From: Aggregatimonas sangjinii
Lineage (GTDB): Bacteria > Bacteroidota > Bacteroidia > Flavobacteriales > Flavobacteriaceae
Length of the DNA: 64,000 bases
Assembly (NCBI RefSeq): GCF_005943945.1
Contig: NZ_CP040710.1
Coordinates: forward strand, 1,065,001-1,129,000
Direction: 5' to 3'
This document shows positions 18,119 through 29,402 of the stretch, piece after piece; the first letter of the stretch is position 1; the number at the start of each line of letters is the position of its first letter. The notes under the pieces were generated by a model. That model made no database searches. It worked only from the letters and a program-made list of their open reading frames with translations, and had not been told where the DNA came from. Both the position numbers and the translations under genes were made by a program.

Positions 18119-20677
18119 TTACTGATCTTTTTCCGCTTCCGAGGACTTTTTGGCCTTCTTGATTTTGATGGTCAATTCATCGTTCGCCTTATCCAAATCC
18201 ATTTGAATGGTATCACCTTCCTCTAACTTCGAGTTTACGATTTCCTCGGCGAGGGCGTCCTCGATATATTTTTGGATGGCTCTTTTCAAAGGACGTGCCC
18301 CGTACTGTTTGTCAAAACCTTTGTCGGCGATATAGTCTTTTGCTTTATCGGTAAGCTTCAACTCATAACCGATATCCTTGATACGAGCGTACAATTTGGC
18401 CAATTCGATATCAATGATTTTATGGATGTCCTCACGCTCTAGGGCATTAAAGACAACAACATCATCGATCCTGTTCAAGAATTCGGGAGCAAATGCTTTC
18501 TTTAAGGCATTTTCGATGACACTTTTCTGATTGGCATCTGCCTGCGATAGCTTAGCTGCGGTACCGAAACCAACGCCAGCACCAAAATCCTTGATCTGGC
18601 GGGCCCCGATATTCGAGGTCATAATGATGATGCTGTTCCTGAAATCGATTTTTCGTCCAAGGCTATCGGTAAGGTAACCATCGTCCAACACTTGTAACAG
18701 CATGTTGAACACATCAGGATGTGCTTTTTCAACCTCGTCCAAAAGAATTACGGAATAGGGTTTTCTGCGTACTTTTTCGGTCAATTGTCCACCTTCCTCA
18801 TATCCTACGTATCCCGGAGGTGCCCCGACCAATCGCGATATGGCGAATTTCTCCATATACTCGCTCATATCAATGCGAATGAGTGCATCTTCGGAGTCGA
18901 AAAGTTCTTTTGCGAGCACTTTTGCCAATTGGGTTTTACCCACACCGGTCTGTCCCAAGAAAATAAAGGAGCCGATCGGCTTGTTAGGGTCTTTTAGTCC
19001 GGCACGGTTACGCTGTATCGCTTTAGCGACTTTGGCAACGGCCTCGTCCTGACCTATGACATTGCCTTTGATCAGTTCCGGCAATTCTGCCAGTTTATTA
19101 CTTTCTGTTTGTGCTATTCTGTTTACCGGAATACCACTCATCATAGAGACTACGTCGGCGACATTGTCTTCCGAAACGACTTCTTTGTGCAGCTTGCTAT
19201 CTTCCTCCCATTTTTCCTGGGCAATCGCAAGGTCTTTCTCAAGACGTTTTTCATCATCACGCAATTTGGCCGCCTCTTCGTATTTTTGTTTTTTAACGAC
19301 GCTGTTCTTTAGGTCGCGCACATCTTCAAGTTGCTTTTCAAGCTCTACGATTTGTTTGGGCACATCCATGTTTACGATGTGAACACGTGAACCCGCCTCG
19401 TCTAGCGCGTCTATGGCCTTGTCCGGAAGAAACCTATCGGTCATGTACCTGTTCGTCAACTTCACACAGGCTACAATGGCTTCGTCGGTATACTCTACAT
19501 TATGGTGGTCTTCGTATTTTCCTTTGATGTTCTGAAGGATTTCTATCGTTTCCGCAACGGTTGTGGGCTCGACGATTACTTTCTGGAATCTTCTTTCCAA
19601 GGCACCGTCTTTTTCGATATATTGTCGGTACTCGTCTAAGGTAGTCGCTCCGATACATTGAATCTCACCCCTCGCCAAAGCTGGTTTGAACATATTCGAC
19701 GCATCTAGACTACCTGTAGCACCGCCAGCGCCTACAATGGTGTGTATTTCGTCAATGAAGAGAATAACATCGTCGTTCTTCTCCAATTCGTTCATTACGG
19801 CCTTCATTCGCTCCTCGAACTGACCTCGATATTTCGTACCGGCCACCAGAGAGGCCAGGTCTAAGGTTACCACACGTTTGCCATATAGAATACGGGATAC
19901 TTTTTTATTGATGATTCGCAAGGCGAGACCTTCTGCAATGGCGCTTTTGCCCACGCCGGGTTCACCGATTAAAAGTGGATTGTTCTTTTTTCGTCTGCTT
20001 AAAATTTGCGAAACGCGCTCTATCTCTTTCTCTCGGCCAACAACGGGATCCAGTCTGTTTTCTTCCGCCATTTGAGTTAAATCACGACCGAAATTGTCGA
20101 GCACCGGCGTTTTAGATTTTTTGTTTCCTTTCTGAGCGCCAGGCGCACCGAAACTACCTTCTTTACTGCCACCATCATCCGGTTCGTTGGGGAAGGACTC
20201 CGAAGTGGGAGAGTCTACGATTTCATCATCACTTGTAATCATGAATTTAAACTGCTCTTTTACGCCATCATAATCTACTTTCAATTTGTGCAACAGTTTG
20301 GTAGTGGGATCATTTTCGTTTCGCAATATGCACAAGAGCAAATGCGCTGTATTGATCGAAGAACTCTGAAATAATTTGGCCTCAAGAAACGTGGTTTTCA
20401 AGGCGCGTTCAGCCTGCCGGGTCAAGTGAAGGTTCTTTTTGTCCTTTTGAACGCTACTCGGGCTTGGGTTCGACGGACTCAATATTTCTACCTTTCTCCT
20501 TAGGTGGTCTAAATCAACATCCATAGCATCCAAAATGCTTATCGCCTTTCCATTACCATCGCGCAAAAGGCCCAACATCAAATGTTCCGTTCCAATAAAA
20601 TCGTGACCCAAACGCAGGGCTTCCTCCTTGCTGTAAGCGATTACATCCTTTACCCTTGGTGAGAAATTATCATCCAT
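18119..20677 (-). CDS. clpC: ATP-dependent Clp protease ATP-binding subunit ClpC
   Basis: An 852-residue Hsp100 unfoldase that feeds substrates to ClpP. Domain order: Clp-N repeats (residues 1-150, [18 protein letters not shown]), an acidic linker, AAA1 with Walker A GEPGVGKS and Walker [12 protein letters not shown], a coiled-coil/UVR-type middle region ([20 protein letters not shown]), AAA2 with GQTGVGKT, and a C-terminal D2-small domain. The long mid segment and UVR region mark ClpC rather than ClpA. It is divergent from gyrA across 257 bp, with a terminator directly downstream. Confidence 0.97.
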   Translation of the reverse strand: MDDNFSPRVKDVIAYSKEEALRLGHDFIGTEHLMLGLLRDGNGKAISILDAMDVDLDHLRRKVEILSPSNPSPSSVQKDKKNLHLTRQAERALKTTFLEAKLFQSSSINTAHLLLCILRNENDPTTKLLHKLKVDYDGVKEQFKFMITSDDEIVDSPTSESFPNEPDDGGSKEGSFGAPGAQKGNKKSKTPVLDNFGRDLTQMAEENRLDPVVGREKEIERVSQILSRRKKNNPLLIGEPGVGKSAIAEGLALRIINKKVSRILYGKRVVTLDLASLVAGTKYRGQFEERMKAVMNELEKNDDVILFIDEIHTIVGAGGATGSLDASNMFKPALARGEIQCIGATTLDEYRQYIEKDGALERRFQKVIVEPTTVAETIEILQNIKGKYEDHHNVEYTDEAIVACVKLTNRYMTDRFLPDKAIDALDEAGSRVHIVNMDVPKQIVELEKQLEDVRDLKNSVVKKQKYEEAAKLRDDEKRLEKDLAIAQEKWEEDSKLHKEVVSEDNVADVVSMMSGIPVNRIAQTESNKLAELPELIKGNVIGQDEAVAKVAKAIQRNRAGLKDPNKPIGSFIFLGQTGVGKTQLAKVLAKELFDSEDALIRIDMSEYMEKFAISRLVGAPPGYVGYEEGGQLTEKVRRKPYSVILLDEVEKAHPDVFNMLLQVLDDGYLTDSLGRKIDFRNSIIIMTSNIGARQIKDFGAGVGFGTAAKLSQADANQKSVIENALKKAFAPEFLNRIDDVVVFNALEREDIHKIIDIELAKLYARIKDIGYELKLTDKAKDYIADKGFDKQYGARPLKRAIQKYIEDALAEEIVNSKLEEGDTIQMDLDKANDELTIKIKKAKKSSEAEKDQ

Positions 20678-20934
20678 AAATTTTCCTTTTCATCTATAAA
20701 ATTAGTAAAACTACAGCAATCTTGGGCAAATACTGTACCTATATTCGTTAAACTAGGTATAAAAGTCGAAAAAAGTTCGATACGGTGGCATTTGATGAAC
20801 TGTTTTACCCAACAAACGATTCAAAAAAGTGTTGATAAATTGTTGAAGAAAACAATTCATATGTGCCATGAAAGTTATCATTTTAAGTATATTGGGCTAC
20901 TTTTTTAACTATAATAAATACTTGAGAATTTCAG

Positions 20935-23508
20935 ATGGCCGAAGGAGAAAAATTGATCCCGATTAACATAGAAGATGAAATGAAATCCGCCTACATCGAC
21001 TATTCGATGTCGGTCATAGTGTCACGTGCATTGCCCGACGTACGTGATGGTTTGAAACCCGTTCACAGAAGGGTGCTCTACGGGATGTACGAATTAGGGG
21101 TTCGCTCCAGCAGTGCCCATAAAAAATCTGCCCGTATCGTTGGGGAGGTTTTGGGTAAGTACCACCCACATGGCGACACCTCAGTTTACGACTCTATGGT
21201 GCGTATGGCGCAGGAATGGAGTTTAAGGTATATGCTCGTAGATGGGCAAGGTAATTTCGGGTCCGTAGATGGTGACAGTCCTGCGGCGATGCGTTATACC
21301 GAGGCGCGAATGCGTAAGATAGCAGATGACATGTTGGCCGATATCGATAAGGATACGGTAGACCATCAATTGAATTTTGACGATTCTTTGGAGGAACCGA
21401 CTGTATTGCCGGCAAGGGTTCCCAATCTTTTAGTGAATGGCGCATCCGGTATCGCCGTAGGTATGGCTACGAACATGCCACCACACAATTTATCGGAAGT
21501 TGTTGACGGCACGGTGGCCTATATCGATAATAACGATATTGAGATAGACGAGCTAATCACACATATTAAAGCACCTGATTTTCCCACAGGAGGGATTATC
21601 TACGGGTATGATGGCGTTAAAGAAGCCTTTCATACCGGAAGGGGACGTGTAGTCATGCGAGCGAAAGCTACTTTTGAAGAGGTTCAGGGCAGGGAATGTA
21701 TCGTTGTTACCGAGATTCCGTATCAGGTGAACAAGGCGGATATGATAAAAAAGACCGCCGACCTGGTCAATGAAAAGAAAATAGACGGTATTTCAAGTAT
21801 TCGCGATGAATCCGACAGAAAGGGAATGCGTATCGTTTACATATTGAAGCGCGATGCCATACCCAATATCGTTCTGAACACCCTTTATAAATACACGGCG
21901 CTACAAACTTCTTTTAGCGTAAACAATATTGCATTGGTCAAGGGCCGACCGCAGTTGTTGAACGTTAAAGAGATGATTCACTACTTTGTCGAGCACAGGC
22001 ATGAGGTAGTCGTTCGGCGTACCAAATATGAACTGAAGAAGGCCGAAGATCGGGCGCACATCTTAGAGGGTCTGATTATCGCCTCGGACAATATAGACGA
22101 GGTCATCAAAATCATTCGTGCCTCTTCGAATGCCGACGAGGCAAGGGAGAACCTAATCGAAAGATTCAAGCTTTCCGAAATTCAGGCGAAGGCCATTGTT
22201 GAAATGAGATTACGTCAGCTGACCGGTCTAGAACAGGATAAGCTACGCGCCGAATATGACGAAATCATTAAGACCATTGCCGATTTAAAGGATATCTTGG
22301 AACGCAAGGATCGTAGAATGCAGATCATCAAGGATGAACTTCTGGAAATAAAGGAAAAGTACGGCGATGAAAGACGATCGGAAATAAACTTTGCGGGTGG
22401 CGATTTGAGTATAGAGGATATGATTCCCGATGAACAGGTGGTATTGACTATCTCACATGCGGGGTATATCAAAAGAACACCCTTATCCGAATATAAAATA
22501 CAGAATAGGGGCGGTGTCGGTCAAAAGGCTTCTTCTACAAGAACGGAAGATTTCCTAGAACACCTTTTTGTGGGCACCAACCATCAATATATGTTGTTCT
22601 TTACCCAAAAAGGGAAGTGTTTCTGGATGCGGGTTTACGAAATCCCGGAAGGAAGTAAAACCTCTAAAGGTCGTGCAATTCAAAACTTGATCAATATCGA
22701 AAAAGACGATATGGTCAAGGCCTTTATTTGCACCCAGGATTTGAAGGATGAAGAATACGTGAACAGTCATTACGTAATTATGGCGACCAAGAAGGGTGTG
22801 GTGAAGAAAACATCCTTGGAGCAATATTCCAGACCGCGCCAAAACGGTATCAATGCCATTGGCGTGCGTGAAGGCGACGAATTGCTAGAAGCAAAATTGA
22901 CTACGGGTACCAGCCAGATTTTCTTAGGCTTGAAATCCGGAAAAGCTATCAGATTCGAGGAAAGCAAGACCAGGCCAATGGGTCGTAACGCTTCCGGTGT
23001 ACGTGGGATTACCTTGGCCGATGATAATGATGAAGTGGTCGGGATGGTATCGGTTCACAATTTTGAGGACGATATTCTTGTGGTATCCGAAAACGGATAC
23101 GGAAAGCGTTCCAGTATAGAAGATTACCGCATAACCAACAGGGGCGGTAAAGGGGTCAAAACTATTTCGGTAACCGACAAGACCGGAAGTCTGGTGGCAA
23201 TTAAAAATGTTTCCGATTCGGACGATTTGATGATCATCAATAAATCGGGAATTGCCATACGTATGAGTGTCGAGGACCTGCGCGTAATGGGACGGGCCAC
23301 CCAAGGTGTAAAGGTTATCAATATCAAGGGTAACGACTCAATAGCAGCGGTAGCCAAAGTGATGAAGGATGAAGACAGTTTGGAGGAAGTCGATATCAAA
23401 GACATCGAGGTCCACACCGAAAATGGCACGGGTATTGATATTGAGGGAACGGATACAACCAAAGAGGGTACGGATGGAAGTGAACGTCCGGATGACTCGG
23501 AAGAATAA
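20935..23508 (+). CDS. gyrA: DNA gyrase subunit A
   Basis: An 857-residue type IIA topoisomerase subunit. The breakage-reunion domain holds the catalytic Tyr in [10 protein letters not shown] (about residue 121). The quinolone-determining stretch reads [11 protein letters not shown], so the position equivalent to E. coli Ser83 is Thr. Six C-terminal propeller blades follow, with the GyrA-box present as QNRGGVGQK near residue 524 and NRGGKGVKT. The C-terminal tail is acidic and Thr/Glu-rich. It is followed after 34 bp by a TPR protein gene on the same strand. Confidence 0.97.
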   Translation: MAEGEKLIPINIEDEMKSAYIDYSMSVIVSRALPDVRDGLKPVHRRVLYGMYELGVRSSSAHKKSARIVGEVLGKYHPHGDTSVYDSMVRMAQEWSLRYMLVDGQGNFGSVDGDSPAAMRYTEARMRKIADDMLADIDKDTVDHQLNFDDSLEEPTVLPARVPNLLVNGASGIAVGMATNMPPHNLSEVVDGTVAYIDNNDIEIDELITHIKAPDFPTGGIIYGYDGVKEAFHTGRGRVVMRAKATFEEVQGRECIVVTEIPYQVNKADMIKKTADLVNEKKIDGISSIRDESDRKGMRIVYILKRDAIPNIVLNTLYKYTALQTSFSVNNIALVKGRPQLLNVKEMIHYFVEHRHEVVVRRTKYELKKAEDRAHILEGLIIASDNIDEVIKIIRASSNADEARENLIERFKLSEIQAKAIVEMRLRQLTGLEQDKLRAEYDEIIKTIADLKDILERKDRRMQIIKDELLEIKEKYGDERRSEINFAGGDLSIEDMIPDEQVVLTISHAGYIKRTPLSEYKIQNRGGVGQKASSTRTEDFLEHLFVGTNHQYMLFFTQKGKCFWMRVYEIPEGSKTSKGRAIQNLINIEKDDMVKAFICTQDLKDEEYVNSHYVIMATKKGVVKKTSLEQYSRPRQNGINAIGVREGDELLEAKLTTGTSQIFLGLKSGKAIRFEESKTRPMGRNASGVRGITLADDNDEVVGMVSVHNFEDDILVVSENGYGKRSSIEDYRITNRGGKGVKTISVTDKTGSLVAIKNVSDSDDLMIINKSGIAIRMSVEDLRVMGRATQGVKVINIKGNDSIAAVAKVMKDEDSLEEVDIKDIEVHTENGTGIDIEGTDTTKEGTDGSERPDDSEE

Positions 23509-23542
23509 TAATAATCACACACTAATTTTAATTCAAAAAAAG

Positions 23543-24805
23543 ATGAAAACTAAATTTTTAATACTTGCCGCCATGTGTTTTTCAACACTTGGTATGGCAC
23601 AGAAGAGTGAAATCAAATCTGCCGAAAAAGCGGTGAAGAGCGGCGATTATGCCGCCGCGAAAACAGCATTGGAAAGTACTTCTGCGAGCATTGATGCCGC
23701 CGATGCCAAGCTGCAAGCACAGTATCACTTCATAAATGGTCAAGTAAACGCCGAAATGGCTAAGAAAGGTGATATGTCGGCTATTGACGAGGCCGCGGCT
23801 TCGTATCAAAAAGTAGTTTCCATCGAGGAGCAAAGCGGTAAGAACAAATATACGGCCGAAGCCCAAGCCGGATTGACCAATATCAAAAACGATTTGATCA
23901 ATGGGGCCGTTAGCGATGAAAAGGAGAAAAAATACAAAGAAGCCGCGGAGAAGCTGTACAAAGGGTATACCATTAGCCCGATAGATACGGTGTATTTGTA
24001 CTATGCTGCCAATTATGCCGTGAGTGGGGGAAATTACGAGGAGGCACTCAAGTATTACAACGAACTGACCGAGGTAGGATATGATGGTAGTGGTGTTGAG
24101 TACAAAGCGACCAACGTTGAAACCGGTGAGGTTGAAGCTATGGGGAAAGCCCAAAGGGATCTGATGGTCAAGGCAGGTACCTACAAAGATCCTATAGACG
24201 ACAAATCGCCTTCCAAAAAGGCGGAAATTGTTAAGAATACCGCAATGATCTATCAGCAATTGGGACAAAATGAAAAAGCCTTGGAGGCCTACAAAGTGGC
24301 GAGGGAGTCCGACCCAAACGATGTAAATCTGCTACTGAACGAGGCGAATCTTCATTTCACAATGGGCGATAAGGAAACCTTTAAGACCCTAATGGAAAAG
24401 GCAACCGAAATGGCACCGGACAATGCGGATATTCATTACAATATTGGCGTTATTAATATGGAGCAAGGAGATTTGGAAGGTGCAAGGGCGGCCTACACCA
24501 AGGCCTTGGAAATTGATCCTAATTACACCAATGCCCAATTGAACCTCTCCACTACGTACATCAATGAAGGAAACGGACTTATTGATGAAATGAATACCTT
24601 GGGAACCTCGAGAAAGGATAGCGAACGCTACGATGAATTGAAGCAAAAGAAAGACGATCTTTTCGCGAAAGGAGCGGGTATTCTAGAGGACGCGTTGAAA
24701 GTAACTCCTGACAATCAAGCGATTTTATCGCAACTGAAGAATATTTATGGCGCCATGGGAGACAATGAAAACTTTATGCGAATAAAGAAATTGTTGGGCG
24801 AGTAA
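23543..24805 (+). CDS. Exported TPR-repeat protein
   Basis: A 420-residue protein starting at the ATG 23543, where a typical signal peptide begins (MKTKFLILAAMCFSTLGMAQ). The frame is open further upstream inside gyrA, but that extension is not credible. At least five tetratricopeptide repeats are visible, including KNTAMIYQQLGQNEKALEAY, DIHYNIGVINMEQGDLEGAR and YTNAQLNLSTTYINEG. It is probably a periplasmic or outer-membrane-associated scaffold. The position directly after gyrA, with a shared strand and a 34-bp gap, suggests read-through transcription; partners are unknown. Confidence 0.88.
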   Translation: MKTKFLILAAMCFSTLGMAQKSEIKSAEKAVKSGDYAAAKTALESTSASIDAADAKLQAQYHFINGQVNAEMAKKGDMSAIDEAAASYQKVVSIEEQSGKNKYTAEAQAGLTNIKNDLINGAVSDEKEKKYKEAAEKLYKGYTISPIDTVYLYYAANYAVSGGNYEEALKYYNELTEVGYDGSGVEYKATNVETGEVEAMGKAQRDLMVKAGTYKDPIDDKSPSKKAEIVKNTAMIYQQLGQNEKALEAYKVARESDPNDVNLLLNEANLHFTMGDKETFKTLMEKATEMAPDNADIHYNIGVINMEQGDLEGARAAYTKALEIDPNYTNAQLNLSTTYINEGNGLIDEMNTLGTSRKDSERYDELKQKKDDLFAKGAGILEDALKVTPDNQAILSQLKNIYGAMGDNENFMRIKKLLGE

Positions 24806-24827
24806 TTATTTCGTGCAACGAAACACT

Positions 24828-24863
24828 AAAAATCCCCGATGTGGCCGCATCGGGGATTTTTTT
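24828..24863 (+). terminator. Bidirectional terminator between the TPR gene and the C40 peptidase-like gene
   Basis: A strong stem AATCCCCGATG / CATCGGGGATT is flanked by A5 on the left and T7 on the right, so it can terminate both the plus-strand TPR gene and the converging minus-strand gene. Confidence 0.9.
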
Positions 24864-24886
24864 ATTCCATACAAATCAAAGTCCGA

Positions 24887-25636
24887 TTATATGATTTTTT
24901 TGATGACCCGAAGCTGGTGGGTATAGTTGCTCGTCTCGATATTAAAGATACCCGTATGATCCAAACGATCAACTCGTACTTTACCGAAAACATGAATAAT
25001 ATAATTGTCCTCCATGATGATGCCTACATGGTCGATTTCACCATCCGCATTATCAAAAAAGGCCAAGTCGCCCGGTTCGCTTTCTTCTATAAAGCTGAGC
25101 GCTTCTCCTTGAGAAGCTTGTTGCGCTGGGGTTCTCGAGAGGGCATAACCGCTTATTTTGTAGACCATTTGTGTAAAACCTGCGCTGTCTAATCCAAAAG
25201 GGGTTAGGCCACCCGAAAGGAAAGGGGCATCTAAATAGTACAGCGAAAACGGGATAAGGTTATCCTTGTCTTTATCTTGAGCCGTAGCCTTCCCATCGAA
25301 AGTATGTCTTAGGAAAGTACAGTTTCCGACAGAGGAACCCATCAGTGTCGGAATCAAAACGCCCTTTTCCGTTTCTATAAAGGAAACCAAATCGGTGCTG
25401 TATCGCTTTTCGGCCAAATGAATCTCATCGTACCGTTTTTCATTGATAAAACAGAACTGCAGGTCATTTACCCAGCCTTCGGTAGCATCGAAGCTTTTTC
25501 TGATTTTACTAAAGTATTTGCGTTTTTCAATAACCTTAAAATGCTCCCCATATAGGAGTTGCGTTATCATTTCCGAATGCGAGTCTGCGGCAATGCGCAC
25601 TGGAACGAGGCTTAGGTGACAGATACCGTATTGCAT
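24887..25636 (-). CDS. NlpC/P60 (C40) family protein with catalytic Cys replaced by Ser
   Basis: A 249-residue protein. Residues 1 to about 75 resemble a bacterial SH3 segment (GEHFKVIEKRKYFSKIRKSFD...WVNDLQF). The C-terminal half is NlpC/P60: TPFGLDSAGFTQMVYKISGY aligns with the usual GIDCSGFTQ active site, but the nucleophile codon is AGC (Ser) and the next residue is Ala. The His region IDHVGIIMEDNYIIH is kept. There is no signal peptide. Active relatives cut gamma-D-Glu-diaminopimelate bonds in peptidoglycan; this copy is probably inactive or altered. It lies 18 bp after the upstream thiolase gene on the same strand. Confidence 0.85.
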   Translation of the reverse strand: MQYGICHLSLVPVRIAADSHSEMITQLLYGEHFKVIEKRKYFSKIRKSFDATEGWVNDLQFCFINEKRYDEIHLAEKRYSTDLVSFIETEKGVLIPTLMGSSVGNCTFLRHTFDGKATAQDKDKDNLIPFSLYYLDAPFLSGGLTPFGLDSAGFTQMVYKISGYALSRTPAQQASQGEALSFIEESEPGDLAFFDNADGEIDHVGIIMEDNYIIHVFGKVRVDRLDHTGIFNIETSNYTHQLRVIKKII

Positions 25637-25654
25637 TTCTATTTCGTAGCGTAT

Positions 25655-26830
25655 TTAGTTACGTTCGAGGATGAGTGCAGAAGCGCCGCCGCCGCCGTTG
25701 CAGATGGCCGCCGCCCCGATTTTGGCATTTCTTTGTTCAAGGATATGAATCAGGGTGACCAATATTCTTGCCCCGGAACAACCTAGTGGATGCCCTAAAG
25801 ATACCGCACCACCGTTCACATTTACGTTTGAATCGTCAAGACCCAAGAGTTTCATATTCGCCAAACCAACTACTGAAAAGGCCTCATTGAACTCGAAGTA
25901 GTCTACCTCCTCACTGGAAACACCGGCTTTGTGCAACGCTTTCGGTAGCGCCTTAGCGGGTGCAGTAGTAAACCACTTAGGTTCCTGTGCCGCATCGGCA
26001 TATCCCTTTACGGTTGCTAACGGTGTTAGCTTTAATTCCTTTGCTTTTTCTGCGCTCATTAGCACTAATGCAGCAGCACCGTCATTGATGGTAGAGGCAT
26101 TCGCTGCGGTTACCGTACCGTCTTTAGAAAATGCCGCTCTTAAGGTGGGTATTTTTTCTAAGATTACATTCTTGTATTCTTCATCCGCTGAGACGACTAA
26201 CGCCTCTCCTCTGCGTTGGGGCACTTCGACCGGAACTACCTCATTGGCGAAATTTCCATTTTTCCATGCCGCAGCGGACCTTGAATAGGATTGAATGGCA
26301 AAATTATCTTGGTCTTCACGACTGAAATTATGCTCCACAGCACAAGCATCGGCACAAACACCCATGGCATTCTGATCGTACACATCGACCAAACCATCTT
26401 TTTGCATTCCATCGATCATTGGTGTCGGGCCGAACTTCTGGCCTTTTCGCAGATAGGCATAATGTGGAATGAGGCTCATATTCTCCATCCCGCCGGCAAC
26501 TATGATAGAGGCATCCCCCAGGGCAATGGCTTGTGCCGCCTGCATGACCGTCTTCATTCCCGAGGCGCATACCTTATTGATTGTGGTACATGGTACGGTA
26601 TTCGGTATTCCCGCAAAAATGGCAGCTTGTCTAGCCGGGGCCTGACCCGTACCGGCCTGAACAACATTGCCCATAAGCACCTCTTCGACCAAATTGGGAT
26701 CTAAGTTGATTTTGGCTAAGGCACCTTTTATCGCAATTGCACCCAATTTAGGGGCAGGAACGGTAGAAAGTGCACCCATAAAACTACCGATCGGCGTTCG
26801 AACAGCGGAAACTATAACAACCTCTTTCAT
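25655..26830 (-). CDS. Acetyl-CoA C-acyltransferase (thiolase)
   Basis: A 391-residue thiolase II family enzyme. The start is the ATG at 26830 (MKEVVIVSAVRTPIGSF); the frame runs further upstream but without homology. The acylated Cys lies in NKVCASGMKTVMQAAQAI near residue 88, with GGMENMS, NEAFSVV, GHPLGCSGARI (catalytic His/Cys) and CNGGGGASALILE at the C-terminus. It condenses or cleaves acetoacetyl-CoA or 3-ketoacyl-CoA in fatty acid or ketone metabolism. It is transcribed divergently from the HD phosphodiesterase gene and sits just before the C40 homologue. Confidence 0.95.
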   Translation of the reverse strand: MKEVVIVSAVRTPIGSFMGALSTVPAPKLGAIAIKGALAKINLDPNLVEEVLMGNVVQAGTGQAPARQAAIFAGIPNTVPCTTINKVCASGMKTVMQAAQAIALGDASIIVAGGMENMSLIPHYAYLRKGQKFGPTPMIDGMQKDGLVDVYDQNAMGVCADACAVEHNFSREDQDNFAIQSYSRSAAAWKNGNFANEVVPVEVPQRRGEALVVSADEEYKNVILEKIPTLRAAFSKDGTVTAANASTINDGAAALVLMSAEKAKELKLTPLATVKGYADAAQEPKWFTTAPAKALPKALHKAGVSSEEVDYFEFNEAFSVVGLANMKLLGLDDSNVNVNGGAVSLGHPLGCSGARILVTLIHILEQRNAKIGAAAICNGGGGASALILERN

Positions 26831-26946
26831 AACGAATAACTTTAATTTTGCGAAATTAAGAAAATAAAGAGGAAATAGTAGACTGGTGGGTACTAAAGCC
26901 TTTATGATGGTATAATTTTCTATTTTTGACGGTAGATACAAGCTTC

Positions 26947-28992
26947 ATGCGGAAATTCTTGGATTCCATTTTTAAAAATCAATCCCTTATCTATAAGTAC
27001 TTCTTATATGTTGCTTGCCTATTCTGTATCGTGTTCTTTTTTCCTAGAGGTGGGCAGTTCAAGTATGAATTCCAGAAGGGGAAACCTTGGCAGTACGAAA
27101 ACCTTTATGCTCCTTTTGACTTTTCGATTCGAAAGACCGCTGAGGAACTTTCAACTGAGAAAGCCGCATTATCTAAGGATAAGACCAATTATTACGTATT
27201 CGATGAGGGCGTAGCATCTAGCGTGTATTCTCAATTCGAAGAGAAATTTGTGGAGGTTTTTCCCCGAGATTCGTACAGCGCACAGCAACTAGCGACACTT
27301 TCCACAACCGGAAAAGAAATTTTAGATACGTTGTACACCTTCGGTATCCTTCAAGGGGATAGTGTAAAAGATGCGGTTGAACCCATATATCTGGTCAAGA
27401 ATAACGAAGCTTTTCGCACCACTTTCGGAAAGCTTTATTTACAAAATGACCTCAATAAAACAATCAATGGCATATTACGTAAGAAAGGTCTACGAAGTTT
27501 TTCGAAATCCTATCAAGAATTATTCAACACCATATTGCGAGCCAATGTACGTTTTGATAAATCGCTATCAGATAAAGTGTTACGAGACAAACTTTCAAAA
27601 GTATCGAATACGCGAGGCACTGTAGATGAGGGAAAACTGATAATCGCCAGGGGCGAAGTGGTTGAATCTGAAAACCTAAAAATACTGCGGTCGCTAAAGC
27701 AGGAATACGAGTCCGAGCTTTGGTCGGCGAGCAACTACTATTTTATACTTTTTGGGTATACGGTTCTAGTGGCTTTGGTATTGATCATGCTCTTTCTCTT
27801 TATTAAGAAATACCGTCCCTTAGTTTACGAGAACAATGTGAAGGTAACTTTTATCTTTTTCAACATTCTACTTATGGTGTTCGTTACCACCTTGGTGGTA
27901 AAATACGATGAGTCCTATATTTTCGTGGTTCCCCTTTGTATACTCCCTTTGATTTTAAAGACATTTTTTGACGCGCGCCTTGGTCTTTTTGTTCACGTAC
28001 TTACTGTTCTGATTTTAGGTTTTGTGGTGCCCAACAGTTTCGAGTACATCTTCTTACAGATTATTGCGGGTATTGTCACCATCCTTACGGTTTCGGAGCT
28101 GTATAAGAGGGCGAACCTCTTTATTTCGGTAGGGCAGATAACGCTTATTTATGTAGTTGGTTATTTGGCTTTCCATATCATTCATGAAGGAAATCTGGAC
28201 AATATTCTTTGGGCAACCTTGGCATTGTTCATATTGAACGGAATGATCACGCTGTTCGCCCAACCTTTGATCTATGCCTATGAGAAGATTTTCGGCCTTG
28301 TTTCGGATGTTTCGTTACTAGAGCTTTCGGATACCAATTCAAAGTTGTTAAAAGCCTTGTCGAATAAGGCGCCAGGCACCTTTCATCATTCCTTACAAGT
28401 TGCAAATTTGGCAGAGGCCGCGGCCAACGAGGTAGGAGCCAATGCCATGTTGGTTAGGGTAGGGGCCTTGTATCATGATATTGGTAAAATAAACAACCCG
28501 ACCTATTTTATAGAAAATCAGATTACCAATGTTAACCCACATGACGACATCTCACCAATTGATAGTGCCAAGATAATTATAGGACACGTCATCGAAGGCA
28601 TCGAAATCGCCAGAAAGAATAATCTTCCCGATAGGGTAATCGATTTTATCAGATGTCACCACGGAACGACTTTGGTGTATTACTTCTACAAAAAGCAAGA
28701 AGAATTGGGGTCTGCCAACAAGAAGGATTTTACCTACCCCGGACCCATTCCTTTTTCAAAGGAAACAGCGATTCTCATGATGGCCGACTCCGTCGAGGCG
28801 GCTTCGAAAAGTTTAAAGAATCCGACTTTTTTGATTATAGATGAGTTTGTGGATAAAATTGTAGCTGGGCAAATGGCGGCCGACCAGTTTTTAAATGCGG
28901 ATATTACTTTTAAGGAAATAGAGGCCATTAAAAAGATATTTAAGCAAAAACTGACCAATATCTATCATTTACGGGTTGAATATCCAGAATGA
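26947..28992 (+). CDS. PgpH-like 7TM-HD phosphodiesterase
   Basis: A 681-residue membrane protein starting at ATG 26947. One N-terminal transmembrane helix (YFLYVACLFCIVFFF) is followed by a large extracytoplasmic domain (about 40-260), then a 7TM block (about 265-455) and a cytosolic HD domain with FHHSLQVANLAE, GALYHDIGK and RCHHGT. This is the arrangement of PgpH, which hydrolyses cyclic di-AMP in Firmicutes; Bacteroidetes homologues share it. A TAnnTTTG-like box (TATTTTTG, 26931-26938) only a few bases before the ATG suggests either a very short leader or a chance match. Confidence 0.93.
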   Translation: MRKFLDSIFKNQSLIYKYFLYVACLFCIVFFFPRGGQFKYEFQKGKPWQYENLYAPFDFSIRKTAEELSTEKAALSKDKTNYYVFDEGVASSVYSQFEEKFVEVFPRDSYSAQQLATLSTTGKEILDTLYTFGILQGDSVKDAVEPIYLVKNNEAFRTTFGKLYLQNDLNKTINGILRKKGLRSFSKSYQELFNTILRANVRFDKSLSDKVLRDKLSKVSNTRGTVDEGKLIIARGEVVESENLKILRSLKQEYESELWSASNYYFILFGYTVLVALVLIMLFLFIKKYRPLVYENNVKVTFIFFNILLMVFVTTLVVKYDESYIFVVPLCILPLILKTFFDARLGLFVHVLTVLILGFVVPNSFEYIFLQIIAGIVTILTVSELYKRANLFISVGQITLIYVVGYLAFHIIHEGNLDNILWATLALFILNGMITLFAQPLIYAYEKIFGLVSDVSLLELSDTNSKLLKALSNKAPGTFHHSLQVANLAEAAANEVGANAMLVRVGALYHDIGKINNPTYFIENQITNVNPHDDISPIDSAKIIIGHVIEGIEIARKNNLPDRVIDFIRCHHGTTLVYYFYKKQEELGSANKKDFTYPGPIPFSKETAILMMADSVEAASKSLKNPTFLIIDEFVDKIVAGQMAADQFLNADITFKEIEAIKKIFKQKLTNIYHLRVEYPE

Positions 28993-29087
28993 TACACTTT
29001 CAACAAGCTGTGATTTAGTTAATAGGCATGACCTTGCCCAATTGCTTTTATCCAGACTGTTTTAAGTATAAAAAAAATTAAAAATAG

Positions 29088-29119
29088 TTGCTTTATAGCG
29101 TTGTAAAAATGTACATTTG
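29088..29119 (+). promoter_or_regulatory. Promoter of the tRNA pair
   Basis: TTG at 29088-29090, a 21-nt spacer and an exact TAnnTTTG box (TACATTTG) at 29112-29119. The predicted start is near 29126, about 29 nt before tRNA-Ser. Confidence 0.65.
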
Positions 29120-29154
29120 CAACCGCTTTCGGGCGAAGTTCATCATAAAATTAA

Positions 29155-29242
29155 GGAGAGGTGCCTGAGTGGCCGAAAGGAACGGTTTGCTAAATCGTCG
29201 TACACCAAAAGTGTACCCAGGGTTCGAATCCCTGTCTCTCCG
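29155..29242 (+). tRNA. tRNA-Ser (anticodon GCU)
   Basis: An 88-nt class II tRNA. The acceptor GGAGAGG pairs with TCTCTCC; the anticodon arm is ACGGT-TTGCTAA-ATCGT (GCT); a long variable arm (GTACACcaaaaGTGTAC) and T-arm GGGTTCGAATCCC follow. CCA is not encoded. Confidence 0.97.
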
Positions 29243-29297
29243 CAAGAGTCTGTTGAGAGGCATATTTTTGAGAGACATATTTTAAGATAACCACATT

Positions 29298-29372
29298 CGG
29301 GGTGTAGCGTAGCCCGGTTATCGCGCCGCGTTTGGGACGCGGAGGTCGCAGGTTCGAATCCTGCCACCCCGA
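29298..29372 (+). tRNA. tRNA-Pro (anticodon UGG)
   Basis: A 75-nt cloverleaf. The acceptor CGGGGTG pairs with CACCCCG; the anticodon arm is CCGCG-TTTGGGA-CGCGG (TGG); the T-arm is CAGGTTCGAATCCTG. Its 3' end is followed by a tyrosine integrase gene, making it the likely attachment target of the element to its right. I found no second copy of its 3' end in the window. Confidence 0.97.
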
Positions 29373-29402
29373 CAAAAAGGGTGTCATATGATACCAAAAA
29401 AT

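Noticed and set aside
23369-23542. Extended N-terminus of the TPR protein inside gyrA
   Set aside because: A classic signal peptide begins at 23543; the upstream part is simply gyrA read in another frame.
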